Shown piece by piece: positions 35,401-46,079 of a stretch of 64,000 nt of DNA. The stretch comes from Ceratopteris richardii (lineage: Eukaryota > Streptophyta > Polypodiopsida > Polypodiales > Pteridaceae). The translations under genes and the position numbers were made by a program. Position 1 is the first letter of the stretch, and each line of letters starts with the position of its first letter. Under the pieces are notes generated by a model. The model was not told the origin of the DNA. It worked only from the letters and a program-made list of their open reading frames with translations, and did not search any database. The stretch lies in the NCBI GenBank assembly GCA_020310875.1, contig CM035413.1, positions 185,537,855-185,601,854 of the forward strand, written 5' to 3'.

Positions 35401-36054
35401 ATGCAGAAGCAGCAGACTACTTATGCTCGAGGCACAAAGAAAATACGACGCACGGTGTCTCAACCACCAAAACAAGTGTGGGTACGGAAAAGCGAGCATC
35501 CTATTGCGGTCAAGCCACAACAACTAGCTCAACTTCCTATTAGTGATCAACGACATGACACTAATAAGAAGTCCTCCAAAAATCCTTCTGTGAAAGTGAA
35601 GTCTATCTGGGTACCCAAGAAGTCGATGAAGGCTCGCCCACAATCAAGACAAATTTGGGTGCCTAAGGCTTGTTTGCGGGCTCAAATAGCTACACCGAGA
35701 CCACACCCTGTTCAACATAGTTCACTCACTCGAACAGCTGTTACCCACATGTATTCAATACACACAAACACACATTGGCCCATGAGCACGAGTAGAATCA
35801 CTTGTGAATGGGTCCCTAAAAAGCCTCATTTCCAAGCAGACACTCTTATGAAGCTCTCCAAAGTCTCCAAACAATCAAAACAAATTGCCATCCATCATGT
35901 TTGGCAACCCAAACCTTGTAACAAACCATCTGACCTATTTGTAAAACCACGTCCACTTACTAACTGCATCCACAATGCACCCGACCCCCAATTAGCTCAT
36001 AGGCATTCAGTATCAGCTAACCACACTTCACACTCACATCCATGCGAGCACTAA
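35401..36054 (+). CDS. Basic WVPK-repeat region of gypsy-1
   Basis: An open frame starting at ATG 35,401 and ending TAA at 36,052 encodes a Lys/Gln/Pro-rich, low-acid protein. It carries five spaced copies of a [KR]x[VI]W[VQ][PR]K-like motif (VWVRK, IWVPK, IWVPK, EWVPK, VWQPK). No family is recognised. It lies between the second protease and the long 3' coding region, and may be the tail of the former or a separate small ORF. Nucleic-acid binding is possible from its charge but not shown. Confidence 0.45.
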   Translation: MQKQQTTYARGTKKIRRTVSQPPKQVWVRKSEHPIAVKPQQLAQLPISDQRHDTNKKSSKNPSVKVKSIWVPKKSMKARPQSRQIWVPKACLRAQIATPRPHPVQHSSLTRTAVTHMYSIHTNTHWPMSTSRITCEWVPKKPHFQADTLMKLSKVSKQSKQIAIHHVWQPKPCNKPSDLFVKPRPLTNCIHNAPDPQLAHRHSVSANHTSHSHPCEH

Positions 36055-36182
36055 CTAACCAACTAACTACATCACAATTCATCAAGTTAATGTTGTAACG
36101 GGGACACAGTGTCATTTTGTGTCCATTGCAATGTTAACAATCATTCATATATTCTCACAGAACCGGCAGTGATTTCTGCAAC

Positions 36183-39100
36183 ATGGTTGACACTGCGGGA
36201 ACAAGCTCTCAAACAGGAACGAGCCAGCAAGTGGTGGACTTAGACAATTTACCCGTTTTGCCTGAGACAAATGAAAGACCAGAAGAATTGCAGGCCATCA
36301 AAATCATACCTATTGCAGACCCTCCTAGTGGCCATACCATGCCCGTAGGAAAAGCTTCCCACTGGTTTAGTGAAGTGGCAGGACCCTTGGGAGAGGGAAC
36401 ATACCTATGGGAATCAGAGTTGGACTTCAATGGGAAGCCAGGTAAATACCATTTCTTTACAAGGGAATTCGAGAAGTTACAAAATGCAGAAGGTCTATGC
36501 CCGGTATGGGAGAAGGCAGGATTGGGTGCATACTTCAGTGCCCGGCTCCCAAAGCCTGACTTCATGCGATGCTACTATCTCATCAACACCTTGACTCCAA
36601 ACAAGAACCCAAAAGGCGCAAGCTCATTTGTGCTTCCATCTCTGACAAAGGGAAATGAGCTCAAGAGGTTTAGGCTATCAAACAACTTGGTGAGAGAGGC
36701 CCTAGATATGCGCGGAATGCATATTCCAACAGAGAAGGAGACCCTAGTGCCTGATTACATGAAGAATCGAAGCCTCACCAAGCTCAAGGACATGGTGGCC
36801 ATGACGCCTAATATTGCAATCCACCTTCGCATGTGCATGCAACACTTTGCTTTTCCTGCCCAAGATAGATTCACCATGCCACCCAAAAAGATATGGTTTA
36901 GTTTGTATCTGGCAGAGACACAGAGCCTTACCATCAACTTACCCCACTGGATAATTAACCAGATACACCTAGCCCACAAAAGGTGGCCGCGGAAGCATGT
37001 TTTATATGGATGTTGTGCTTTGACTAGAATCATTTATAGGTGTTTGGCCTATGACATCCCTATTCAACGGGCCCTGATGTGGAATCGAATAGAGCAGTTT
37101 AGAGGCAGGACATCCACTGGACCCCCTTCTAAGAAGATGAGAGGTACTGTCCAAGTCTCTTGTGCTCAACCACGTGGAGCCACCCTAACACCAGACGTTA
37201 CCCCTCCACCCCGAAGAGTTCGGCCATTCACACTACGACTTCCAAGACACAGCACCGATGGCCCTAACTTGATATTTCCTCCAGTCCCAACCGATCTTGA
37301 ATTTCCTGGTGGTGCACCCTTGGAAGAACTCACGAATGAAGACTTCGAACAATTGTTACAAGACGTAGAGCTGGAGGCAGAAGAGGAACAACAAGTGGAG
37401 AATGTTCAACCGCAAGTGACAACCTCCCAAGTACCTGTCACCACAGTTGAAGTGGATGAAGAGGATGAGTGGAAGATGAAGAACAGGAGGAAGATGAGGA
37501 GGATTATGATCAAGAGCATCAAGATGAGCAACAAGAAGTGCTAGAACTTGTAGGTGCACCTGCATACACAGCTCAGCTACAAAGGTTATACGATACAATC
37601 AAAGCAGTACAAGAAAGGCATCAACTCTCTCTTGTGTCAGGCCAAGCTTTGATGCAAGAAATGCTATCAGACGATGGGGTGGATCAACATTTTATTGACA
37701 CCCTCAAATTAGTGTCAGAATCTTTAGGAGTTCCGGAGGCTGTCCACACAGCAGTCCGCCAGTCCGTGAGGTATGACAAACGCAGAGTTGACACATTACC
37801 ACGAGAAGGTAAGACTATCAGGATACCCATCACCCATCTCACCCCAGCACCCCCCATCACCACCTTCTCCACCCCCACCACCACCTCCCACCATGGAAGA
37901 AACGGCAGCCATCACCTCTACCTTCACTTATAACCCAACCTCATTCACATCATTCTCATTTCGAGAACCCACCTCACAAGACACCCTCTTCTCTTCCATC
38001 ACCAATCCCTTGTACACTTCAACCCTCTCCGAACCCATAATTGGCCATCCCATAATTCCAAGTGTGGTTGGAAACCCTGCACCCACAGAAGGCACCCTGT
38101 GTTTCCCAGCCTATCCCCCAATACGGATACCTCCATTCCATGACCCTCACTTCCCATCTGTCCCTTACACCTCATTCACCCTAAACGCACCACCCCAACA
38201 ACCATCCTTCATGGCGCAGTCCACCAGCACTCCAATGTTTCAGAGGCACATTTCCCGATGTTCGCAACGACATCAATCTACACGAACACCACACTCACTT
38301 CACCTACCATACCAACCTACATGGTAGCCCCTATACACACCACTCTGTCTGACCCAATGGACATTTCACCCACCATGGCACCTCTCCCCACAATTCCACC
38401 CTCTCCCCCTCCACTACCCCCCACCTCACCACTCAACACATCATTGGCAGACACACCATTCACTACCTCCCTTCCCATTCCCACTTCCCCTGCATTCAAA
38501 ACTTTCCCCCTTGCATCTCATAATGTAAATATCACATTTAATACATTACTTCAGTGTGCACATCAACTACAACAAGAATACCATCAATTGGAAGAACGCA
38601 ATGCTGCCCTCCAAGCAGAATCTCGGTGCTTACAGGCTAGAGTTAACACTTTAGAAGCTGATTACCAAACGCTCCTAACCGAACATACCACTTTACAGCA
38701 AGCTCACTCAGAATTGGAATCAAAAATATCGACGGTGGATGATACAACAGTCAAGGAACTGGAAACTGTGCTCCAGGCTCAAATGATATCTAATGCTACA
38801 CTCAGACGCAACCTGGGGCTATTAAGGAAGCATATGGCAGTAGCATTGGAAGAAAACAAGTGGCTTCAACAACAAAACCAAGATAATTTTGAAGCAGCTA
38901 TGGAAGGAACTGCAGGAGCAACCATTAGCCCTACCAAGTATCGAGCAGTCCCCTCAGAAGACATTCGCATCTTACTCGAGGAACATGCAAATTTCTTGGA
39001 GTCATATGAAAAGCTAGAGGCTGAATGTGTGGACCTTAAGAAGCAGATACCCAGTGCCCCCTCAGCTCAACAGCAGCCGATAATCTTGCAACACTCTATA

Positions 39101-40377
39101 GAAGAATTAGAGACCCTCCGGAAGCAGGTGGCAGAACTCCAAGCACGCCTCTTACCATATGAAAGGCCACCCTCGCCAACTGAAGAACCCGAACTTGAAA
39201 CAGTAGTGGAAATCCCAGTCGATGACAGCTATGAAGAGCCATACGAGCCGATGCCAACACCCGGCGGTCGGGTTACAGAGGAAGGACAGGACACTTTAGA
39301 AATTGGAGTTCCAGATTGGGTTAAAAGGGTCGAGAAAGTGGGAAAGACACATGATGATCGCGTTGCCGTGCAAATTTAATCTCTCACAAATCTGGAAGAA
39401 ACTGTCCTTCGATCTTCTTACTTTCAGAACCTATCCCACCAACGGTTGATCACAACATCAAAGCCGCAATACATGCCTTACTTTGTCTTGCTACATGATT
39501 ATAATGCAGAAGTTAAAAGGCATACAGGGAAGGAGCCCTCATTCGCCACTCAATTTGAGCCAGAGGACTTACCAGCAGATGCACGTGCTGGCTCGATCTT
39601 CCAACCTAATTGGCGTGCACGTCTACTAACCGATTACCCTGAGATGATGAGCACCTGGGCAACCATGCCACTGTATATCAAGTATAATCCATGCTATTGC
39701 CCAATGGTACGTCGCAGATCCTGGCAAGCATTTGCAATCAAGGTACGTAACAATAAAGAATGCTCGGCTTGGGTTAACTATCCGTATTTTGCTCCACCTC
39801 GAGGAACCCCAATCGTTGCTTACATGATATCAACAATTTGACACTGGTCTACCCGTCTAAACAATGTACCCGACATAGCAGCAAAAATGTGTATGAAAAT
39901 ATTCGAACTCATGACAATTGTCTTCAAAACCTATCGGAAGGTACAAGCTCCATACATCTCTGGCCCCGGATTCTCTCAAGGTAATAAGGATTTAGTCTAC
40001 GACATGAGCCAGACTCCCTCGGTCAGCATAATCTTTGCCTGGCATGCACGTATAAAGTATTTACCCGCATGCTTCAAGCAGACATTTGAGGAAATGTTCT
40101 CTACAGGGTTCTGGGAATATCATTCGGAAATTTTCATTCCCAGACCGACACATTTGCTACATCTATTCGTCGTCGAACAAGCCATCCATGCAGATCAGTT
40201 ACGTCTGCCACATCCGGACATTCCAGGGCCCATTGATTGGGATCGCATGATGACAGATTTGGCCAGAGGACTACGCATCCAAGAACATCAGCTTGCCACT
40301 CATGTTGTGGAATATTACCTACAGCACTCCCAGCAACAAGGGTCTATCAGGGACGACAGACGCGAGAGAGGGGGGGG
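36183..40377 (+). pseudogene. Gypsy-1 long 3' coding region (ORF3) of unknown function
   Basis: The region starts with a well-placed ATG at 36,183 and continues as overlapping open frames 36,183-37,544, 37,469-37,933, 37,773-38,327 and 38,258-40,456. Three frame changes (about 37,470, 37,800 and 38,290) join them, with stops at 39,377 and 39,839. The implied product is near 1,400 residues. Its parts in order are a folded N-terminal domain (about 350 residues, many aromatics), an acidic stretch, a Pro/Ser/Thr-rich stretch, a coiled coil (about 38,550-39,180) and a C-terminal folded domain rich in Trp, Pro and Tyr. The N-terminal helical part faintly recalls the plant transposon protein domains seen in Athila-like elements. 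I see no signal peptide, fusion peptide or membrane anchor, so envelope function is not supported. The last codons run into the 3' LTR. Confidence 0.7.
40362..40377 (+). promoter_or_regulatory. Gypsy-1 polypurine tract
   Basis: CGAGAGAGGGGGGG ends exactly at the TG of the 3' LTR. It also codes the last residues of ORF3, so this site overlaps coding sequence. Confidence 0.85.
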
Positions 40378-40936
40378 TGTTGAAAGTAGTCAAGGACTGA
40401 CTAGACAAGGAAGCCAGCGGAGAGAGTCAGAGCGAGGTGAAGGATTAAGTAGATAGAGCAGTCGACGCAAATCTGGCAGATAGGCCCTTCAAATTTTTCC
40501 AAATCAACATCTTTATAACAGTGATTCTCATCACTAACAATCATTGTAAATAGCATTTCATATTTTTGTAGCTCCATTTTTTGCAAGCCAAGGAGTCCTT
40601 GAGCTTGAGGAGCATTAGAAGTAGCTACCTACCAGTTTTCATATTTTTTAGACTCCGTTTGAGCCTTCAAATAGACCCTAGAACCTAATTTTTAACTAGG
40701 CCGGACACTAGGTCTGGACAGGGCCAAAACCTAGTCAAAAACTATAAATAGAGCTAGAGAGCTCATTTCTGGAGCTAGCTTGTAATTGATCTAAACTTGT
40801 ATGAACATTTTGGAAGTAATCTAAAGAACTCCATTGCTTCTCACTCTTTGTCTTACTGTGTGTGCGCGTGTGTGTGTATGTGTGTGCATGCTAGTGTGCT
40901 TCTCACTCACGCACTTGTGCCTTCACTTGCTCGAGG
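40378..40936 (+). repeat. Gypsy-1 3' LTR, truncated at its end
   Basis: It matches 25,545-26,101 with about ten differences and a 2-bp GT-tract length change, then stops at TCGAGG. The last 70 bp expected from the 5' LTR are missing, and unrelated sequence starting GGTATAAAAGG follows. Confidence 0.9.
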
Positions 40937-42011
40937 GGTATAAAAGGATTTTCCTCTTCACTAAGGAATGATACTACTATATGAGTTGTTCCCCATCTAG
41001 TATGGAATACATACATACATTCAGAGGCGGCATAAGCTCTTCTTCCTCTTCAATTAACAAGAATGCTCTACAGTGTCTTATTTCCGTCTCATTTTGTAGG
41101 CTATAAAGGCTATACAAGACTTCGAGATTATCGAAATTTAATGATGAGGGAAATACAAATACTGTGTAAGTCATCATGTCTTAAGTAAATAATACATGTT
41201 GTGTATTTTTTTTTATGCCATTAATGAATTGTAAATCTAAATTGGGAATTGTAAAGATGCTACCTTTCATGCTTTAGGATGGATACATAACTATGCATAT
41301 GATGAAATTCAACCCCCAAAACAATTAACTTCATAAATTGCATAAATTAGTGATAGTCTCCTAATCCTAGCTCATTTATATTGTGAGAGAACCGGTAGAT
41401 GCTCAAGATTCAGATATTGGGACCATGATCAATTAAGTTTAGATGATCTATTGACATGTTCATGAAAGTTATTTTTTTTGTTGCTGTCGAATGGGAAGAC
41501 GAAATAGTCTAAGCATATGCTTGAGCATATGAAAACAAACAAAAAGATTGATCAAATTAAAGAGATAGATTAAACTATGAGAGAGTTTTTATGAACTTTA
41601 TAATGTATTAATGATGATTTTTTTCACCCCCGTGGTTTCTCTCTAGGTTACTACGGACTTTGAACTAAAGAGAGGTATATGAAGTAAAGCTTTTGAAGTT
41701 ACAAAGATCGAAGACCGATCACAAAGACCAAAGAGAAGTTGAAGGGCATCCTTTCGCATTGTAGCACAGTGACTATCTTGTATTTGAGCGAGCTGCACTA
41801 TAGCGGAATTTTTCTGTATTATTTAGAGTCATGTGGTGACATCAGTTGTATATTCATTGCCATCATTGAGCATAGTTTGTTTATTTGGCACATCGATCTG
41901 GTGATTTCTATTTTTTTAGCATTGTATTTATCATTCCACATTCGCGATGCATATGCCCTATGACATCGTTCCACCCGATTGAGTGCTTTTTGCCTTTCTC
42001 TTATGGGCTAT
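40937..42011. other. Stretch without a recognised gene
   Basis: No coding family, repeat or element end is recognised in about 1 kb. Short open frames of fewer than 75 codons are present on both strands and carry no known motif. Confidence 0.5.
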
Positions 42012-42165
42012 GTCAGATGCAAAACTTTCGCATGCACGCTTTGGTCATCTGAATTTTTCTAGTATGCTATGCCTGTAGAAATTTCAAATGGTCTCCTCTT
42101 TGCCCAAACTTGAGGCACCCGGAAAACATGTTTGTGAAGGCTCTATTTTGGGCAAGCGTTCCCCC
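42012..42165 (+). pseudogene. Copia GAG-pre-integrase fragment
   Basis: This is a diverged copy of about 21,946-22,075 in the second copia family. TTTGGTCAT, TAGTATGCTATGCCTG, TCCTCTTTGCCCAAACTTGA and AAACATGT are shared, coding a SSLPKLEAPGKHVCEG-like segment. It is cut abruptly at 42,166 by a TG-rich array. Confidence 0.85.
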
Positions 42166-42840
42166 TTCCTGTGTGTATATGTGTATGTGTGTGTATGTAT
42201 GCATATGTGTATATGTGTGTGTATGTATGTGTGTGTATATGTAGGTGTGTATATGTGTGTGTATGTTTGCATGTGTGTATATGTGTTTCTATATGTATGC
42301 ATGTGTGTACATGTGTGTGTGTATGCATGTGTGTACATGTGTGTGTGTATGTATGCATGTGTGTACATGTGTGTGTTTATGTATGCATGCATGTGTGTAT
42401 ATGTGTGTGTATGTGTGTATGCATGCATGTGTGTACATGTGTGTGTGTATGTATGCATGTGTGTACATGTGTGTACATGTGTGTACATGTGTGTACATGT
42501 GTGTATATGTATGTGTGTGTGTATGTATGCATGTGTGTATATGTGTATGTGTGTGTGTATGTATGCATGTGTGTATATGTGTGTGTATGTATGCATGTGT
42601 GTATATGTGTGCATGAATATCTGTGTATATGTATGCATGTGTGTATATGTGTGTGTATGTATGCATGTGTGTACATGTGTGTGTGTATGTATGTGTGTGC
42701 GTATGTATGCATGTGTGTACATGTATGTGTGTATGTATGCATGCATGTGTGTATATGTGTCTATGTATGTATGCATATGTATGTGTATGCATGTGTGTAT
42801 ATGTGTGTGTATATGCATGTGTGTATGTGTGTGTATGTAT
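42166..42840. repeat. TG-rich minisatellite (TGTGTATATG/ATGCATGTGTG units)
   Basis: Units such as TGTGTGTATGTATGCATG recur about 20 times with variable internal TG number. Cys/Val/Met-rich or His/Thr-rich open frames are artefacts of the repeat. Confidence 0.95.
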
Positions 42841-42965
42841 TTCTCTCTCTCTCTTTATCTCTCTTTATCTCTCTTTATCTCTCTCTATCTTTCTCTCTTT
42901 CATCTCTCTATATATCTTTCCCTATCTTCCTCTCTTTCATCTCTCTTTATCTCTCTCTATCTCTC

Positions 42966-43003
<38 letters not shown>
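42841..43003. repeat. Pyrimidine repeat (CTCTCTTTAT)n and (CT)n
   Basis: Decamer-like CTCTCTTTAT units pass into a (CT)n run ending at 43,002. It is directly continuous with the TG array. Confidence 0.93.
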
Positions 43004-43004
<1 letters not shown>

Positions 43005-43390
43005 CAATAGGAATAAAACAATCACTTACAAGTATTTCCCTCTTTTGGATCATTGTCGTCAAAGCGTAATGTATGTCGCCTCTCATCGAATTCCAAAGAA
43101 TCCATGGCAAAAAACTTCTGCAAAATCAAAGAGAAGAAAAATTATAAAACATAAAGCATAGAGAAAGACAAAGGATAAGAGTACGTGCACCACTTACCAA
43201 GATGCGAGATCTAGAGAGAGAGTGTGTGTTTGTGTAGAGAGAGAGATCTATGTGTGTGTGCACAAGACAATGCAGGTCACAATTCGGTTTGCATGCACAA
43301 GTTCGACAGAAGCAAGCAGTACTCACTATAAAAGATGCACAAAAGTTGATTTTTGCTCTCGGGTCCCCAATATGTTTAAAACACAGCCTC

Positions 43391-43642
43391 GATATAGGCA
43401 TTGGTATGAGCGTCGATATGAGCATCGGTAATTTCCGATAAATTACCTACGCTCATACCAATGCCTATATCAACGCTTATACCAGTGGTTACAAAACATC
43501 CCGATGATCCATTTTAAACGGTTATATCGATGGTCAAGTGATCGTCGGTATGCTTAATTACATTTTTCCAACATGTATACCGACATCGAGCATGATCGTC
43601 AGTATAGGCAACATCGGTATGCCCATCATATGTTGTAGTGCT
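43391..43642 (-). mobile_element. CACTA transposon terminus with subterminal hairpin
   Basis: Read on the minus strand from 43,642, the sequence begins CACTACAACATATGATG and continues with several ACCGA/GACGATC subterminal words. That is the typical terminus of a plant CACTA element. Further in, a perfect 23-bp inverted repeat (43,391-43,413 and 43,449-43,471) encloses a second smaller one (GGTAATTT/AAATTACC). The opposite terminus was not found, so the element is a fragment or its other end is unrecognisable. Confidence 0.6.
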
Positions 43643-45185
43643 TTTTCTTTCCATAAGCACTTTTCTCATGCCTCCTTTGTTACCTACCTCTGCAAAATCA
43701 TCCATGCTCCCTTCATCTTTGAAACGCTTCTAATATTCCCTCCTCATCCTTGCCATTGCTAGACAATGCTTTCCTCTATTTTCATAAGAAAAGTTAAAAA
43801 AAAAAAAACTAAGAGTAGAAGCTTTTCACTGCTTTGCTTTAATAATTACTTTTCACTACTTTGCTTTAATCGTTGCCAAAAATAATTACTTTCCAAAAAT
43901 TTGGACTCTTCAACCATGTGTTAATTTCTAGGTCTTTGCATAACTAAAGCTTTAAATAACCTTTCTTTGAATTAAAAAACATATCTTTTGTTGCACTATA
44001 TTGGGGATGAAGCCCACGACCATTCATATTTCTTTGAATTATATAAACCAACTTCTCCACTTTTTTTTGCTCAAGAAATGTCATGACATTCTCATAGAAT
44101 TTGTGAACAACATATCAAATGCTCCCATGAAGCACATATGAGCGTAAACCAAAAGTTTCAGCATCCTTCATAGATTCCAAAATATCAAAATCTATAGATA
44201 TTTTTTTCCTACAAAATCTGAAGGAAACATGCACAAGCATTCCCATACTCTTCTCGACCAATTACTATTTCAAAGAAAAAAGACATAAATTTAGAAGAAT
44301 TGTATGTCATGTCATAGCTTAACATACATCTTTATTGACACTCTTCATTGATGTTGGCTCCGAAGGTAAGAATCTTTACAATAGCTTATTGATGCATCAC
44401 TTACAATTAGACATGTACATTATGTGTTTTCATTCCCTATGATCTTGATTTTAATAAGAGAGTTGCAAGAGAGAATATGTAATGCATAGCTTGGTAAACA
44501 TCATTTTCGATTACAATTGGGATAGATTATGTTTTTTTGAAGGTGCTAAAGTTGGGAACAATTATCAATTGTAGGTATTGCACATGTGATATAGTCATGT
44601 TTATGTGGAAGTGTAGCAATTCGTGAGATATGGCACTCTTCGTTTCTAGTTTTGTCTATCCACATGTAGATCAGTTGAGCTCACAATTCATATATGGAGT
44701 AACATCTAGATGATTAGGTAGATGCTCAACTAGAGCATGATTTGGATGCTCATGATGGTTATGTAGCACATGGTTTTCCTGATCATGTGGATGTGAATGT
44801 AAAGCACACTTTGGATCATCAGTTGGATGCTCATTTAGAGAAGGATGTTGATTATTAGGTGGATGACACTGAATTAGATTTTGATCATATGTTTGACCTT
44901 GGTGCTGATTCTAATGACTCTTATGTAGAGCATGGTTTGGCTGATCATGTGGATGCTTATTAAGAGAACAACGTAGATGACTAGGAATAGCATTTTCATG
45001 AAACTTAGTAATTAGATGATTGTTTTGACGGTGATGTTGATGCTTTGTAGTTGGCTCATTTAGAGCACGATGATAAACTTAGTGCGTTTAGAGGAGGATA
45101 GATCTTATGATACACATTTTTTGATAGATTAGGATATCTCACATGATGCAGAACAAGAAACATCTTTGGTTTAATATCCAAGTCT
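43643..45185. other. Spacer with two decayed, unassigned coding traces
   Basis: On the minus strand, about 44,320-43,960, a broken frame reads like protein (DAETFGLRSYVLHGS; NVMTFLEQKKVEKLVYIIQ) but matches no family I can name. On the plus strand, 44,705-45,060, a frame with stops is rich in Asp and His and repeats a YV.HG..DHVD pattern. The remaining sequence shows no gene. Confidence 0.4.
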
Positions 45186-45980
45186 TGGATACCTCAACGA
45201 AAGCTTCGAAAGGCCTAGAGAGACTCCAGTATGAATCAACCGAATCTGAGAAAAATTCAATTGAAGAATAATTTGAATAACTTGAGGAAGAATCTTAGTA
45301 GAAAAATAAATTATAGCATTTTCAAAGTGATGGAATTGTGTTATGCCATATGAAGTGAGAATGTTAAACTTCCCTATGGATCTTGAGGCATGAATAGCCT
45401 CGCATGAACACTCACAAATACCTCTGATCGCTCAAATCGATATTTCTCTATGTTCCTATGTAATGAGCCTTAGAGATTTTGATTTTTGTAGCTAGACTAT
45501 AAGGCCTTACTAATACAAGTTATCCCACTCAAAATACTTGCTTCTACGCTGAGAACCAATTTCTCTAAGGTAGACCCCTCACTATCTTGATTAGGCATGT
45601 AGAAAGATAGCATTGTTCACTTGAGAGAGGATTTCTCTCAAAATATGCAGAGTTAGAGAGCTTTGAGACAAATTTAGAAGACAATATTATCTTTCTAACA
45701 AGGAAAGATTACAAGAAATTGATAAAATATGGAGAGGAAATGCTATGTTACACTTAGTATCTAGCTCCTTGACTACCAAAATAGAGAGTGACATATGGCT
45801 ACTCAAAGTTGGAAGAAAACACTCAAGCAAGCAAGGGGATTTCTTAGAAAGAAGACTACTAGCTTATTTAAATTCCTCAAGTGATAAATTCTTATGGTTG
45901 GCTTCTTGCTTCATGGTGCCTCAAGTGTCAATAAGAAAGTTGGTTCATATGCTTCTAAGGTTGGAGCTTCATTGCCAACA
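45186..45980 (-). repeat. Probable 3' LTR of the minus-strand copia element
   Basis: On the minus strand it begins TGTTGGCAATGAAGC at 45,980, directly after the polypurine tract GAGGGGGAG (45,981-45,989), as copia 3' LTRs do. Words such as ACACTCAAGCAAGCAAG, GAGAACCAAT and TCTCTCAAAATATGCAGAG recur in modified form at 48,960-49,620. The inner boundary is approximate. Confidence 0.6.
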
Positions 45981-46079
45981 CTCCCCCTCAAGCTTCAACC
46001 TTCAAGTCCTCATCCAAGTTCCACAATTCCAATGCCTCTCTTGAACTTGATTAGCTTGGTTTAAACCAATGCTCTCATG

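Larger units (their letters stand above)
25545..40936 (+). mobile_element. Gypsy-1: 15.4-kb Ty3/gypsy element with extra modules
   Basis: The 5' LTR starts TGTTGAAAGTAGTCAAGG at 25,545, and a copy about 98% identical over 557 bp starts at 40,378, directly after a polypurine tract. A PBS follows the 5' LTR. The interior reads gag, protease, RT, RNase H, integrase, which is the Ty3/gypsy order. Beyond integrase lie a second protease-like domain, a WVPK-repeat region and a long extra coding region. PBS type, a 3' extra coding region and no visible chromodomain point toward the Athila/Tat side of the plant gypsy tree; this placement is inference. Coding parts carry several stops and frame changes although the LTRs are similar. 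Confidence 0.92.

Noticed and set aside
36183-40377. Envelope protein of an endogenous retrovirus
   Set aside because: The position fits, but I see no signal peptide, fusion peptide or transmembrane segment. Composition is acidic, proline-rich and coiled-coil instead.
42084-43161. Several 100-350-codon frames over the TG and CT arrays
   Set aside because: These are microsatellite artefacts. One of them merely extends the real copia shard at 42,012-42,165.
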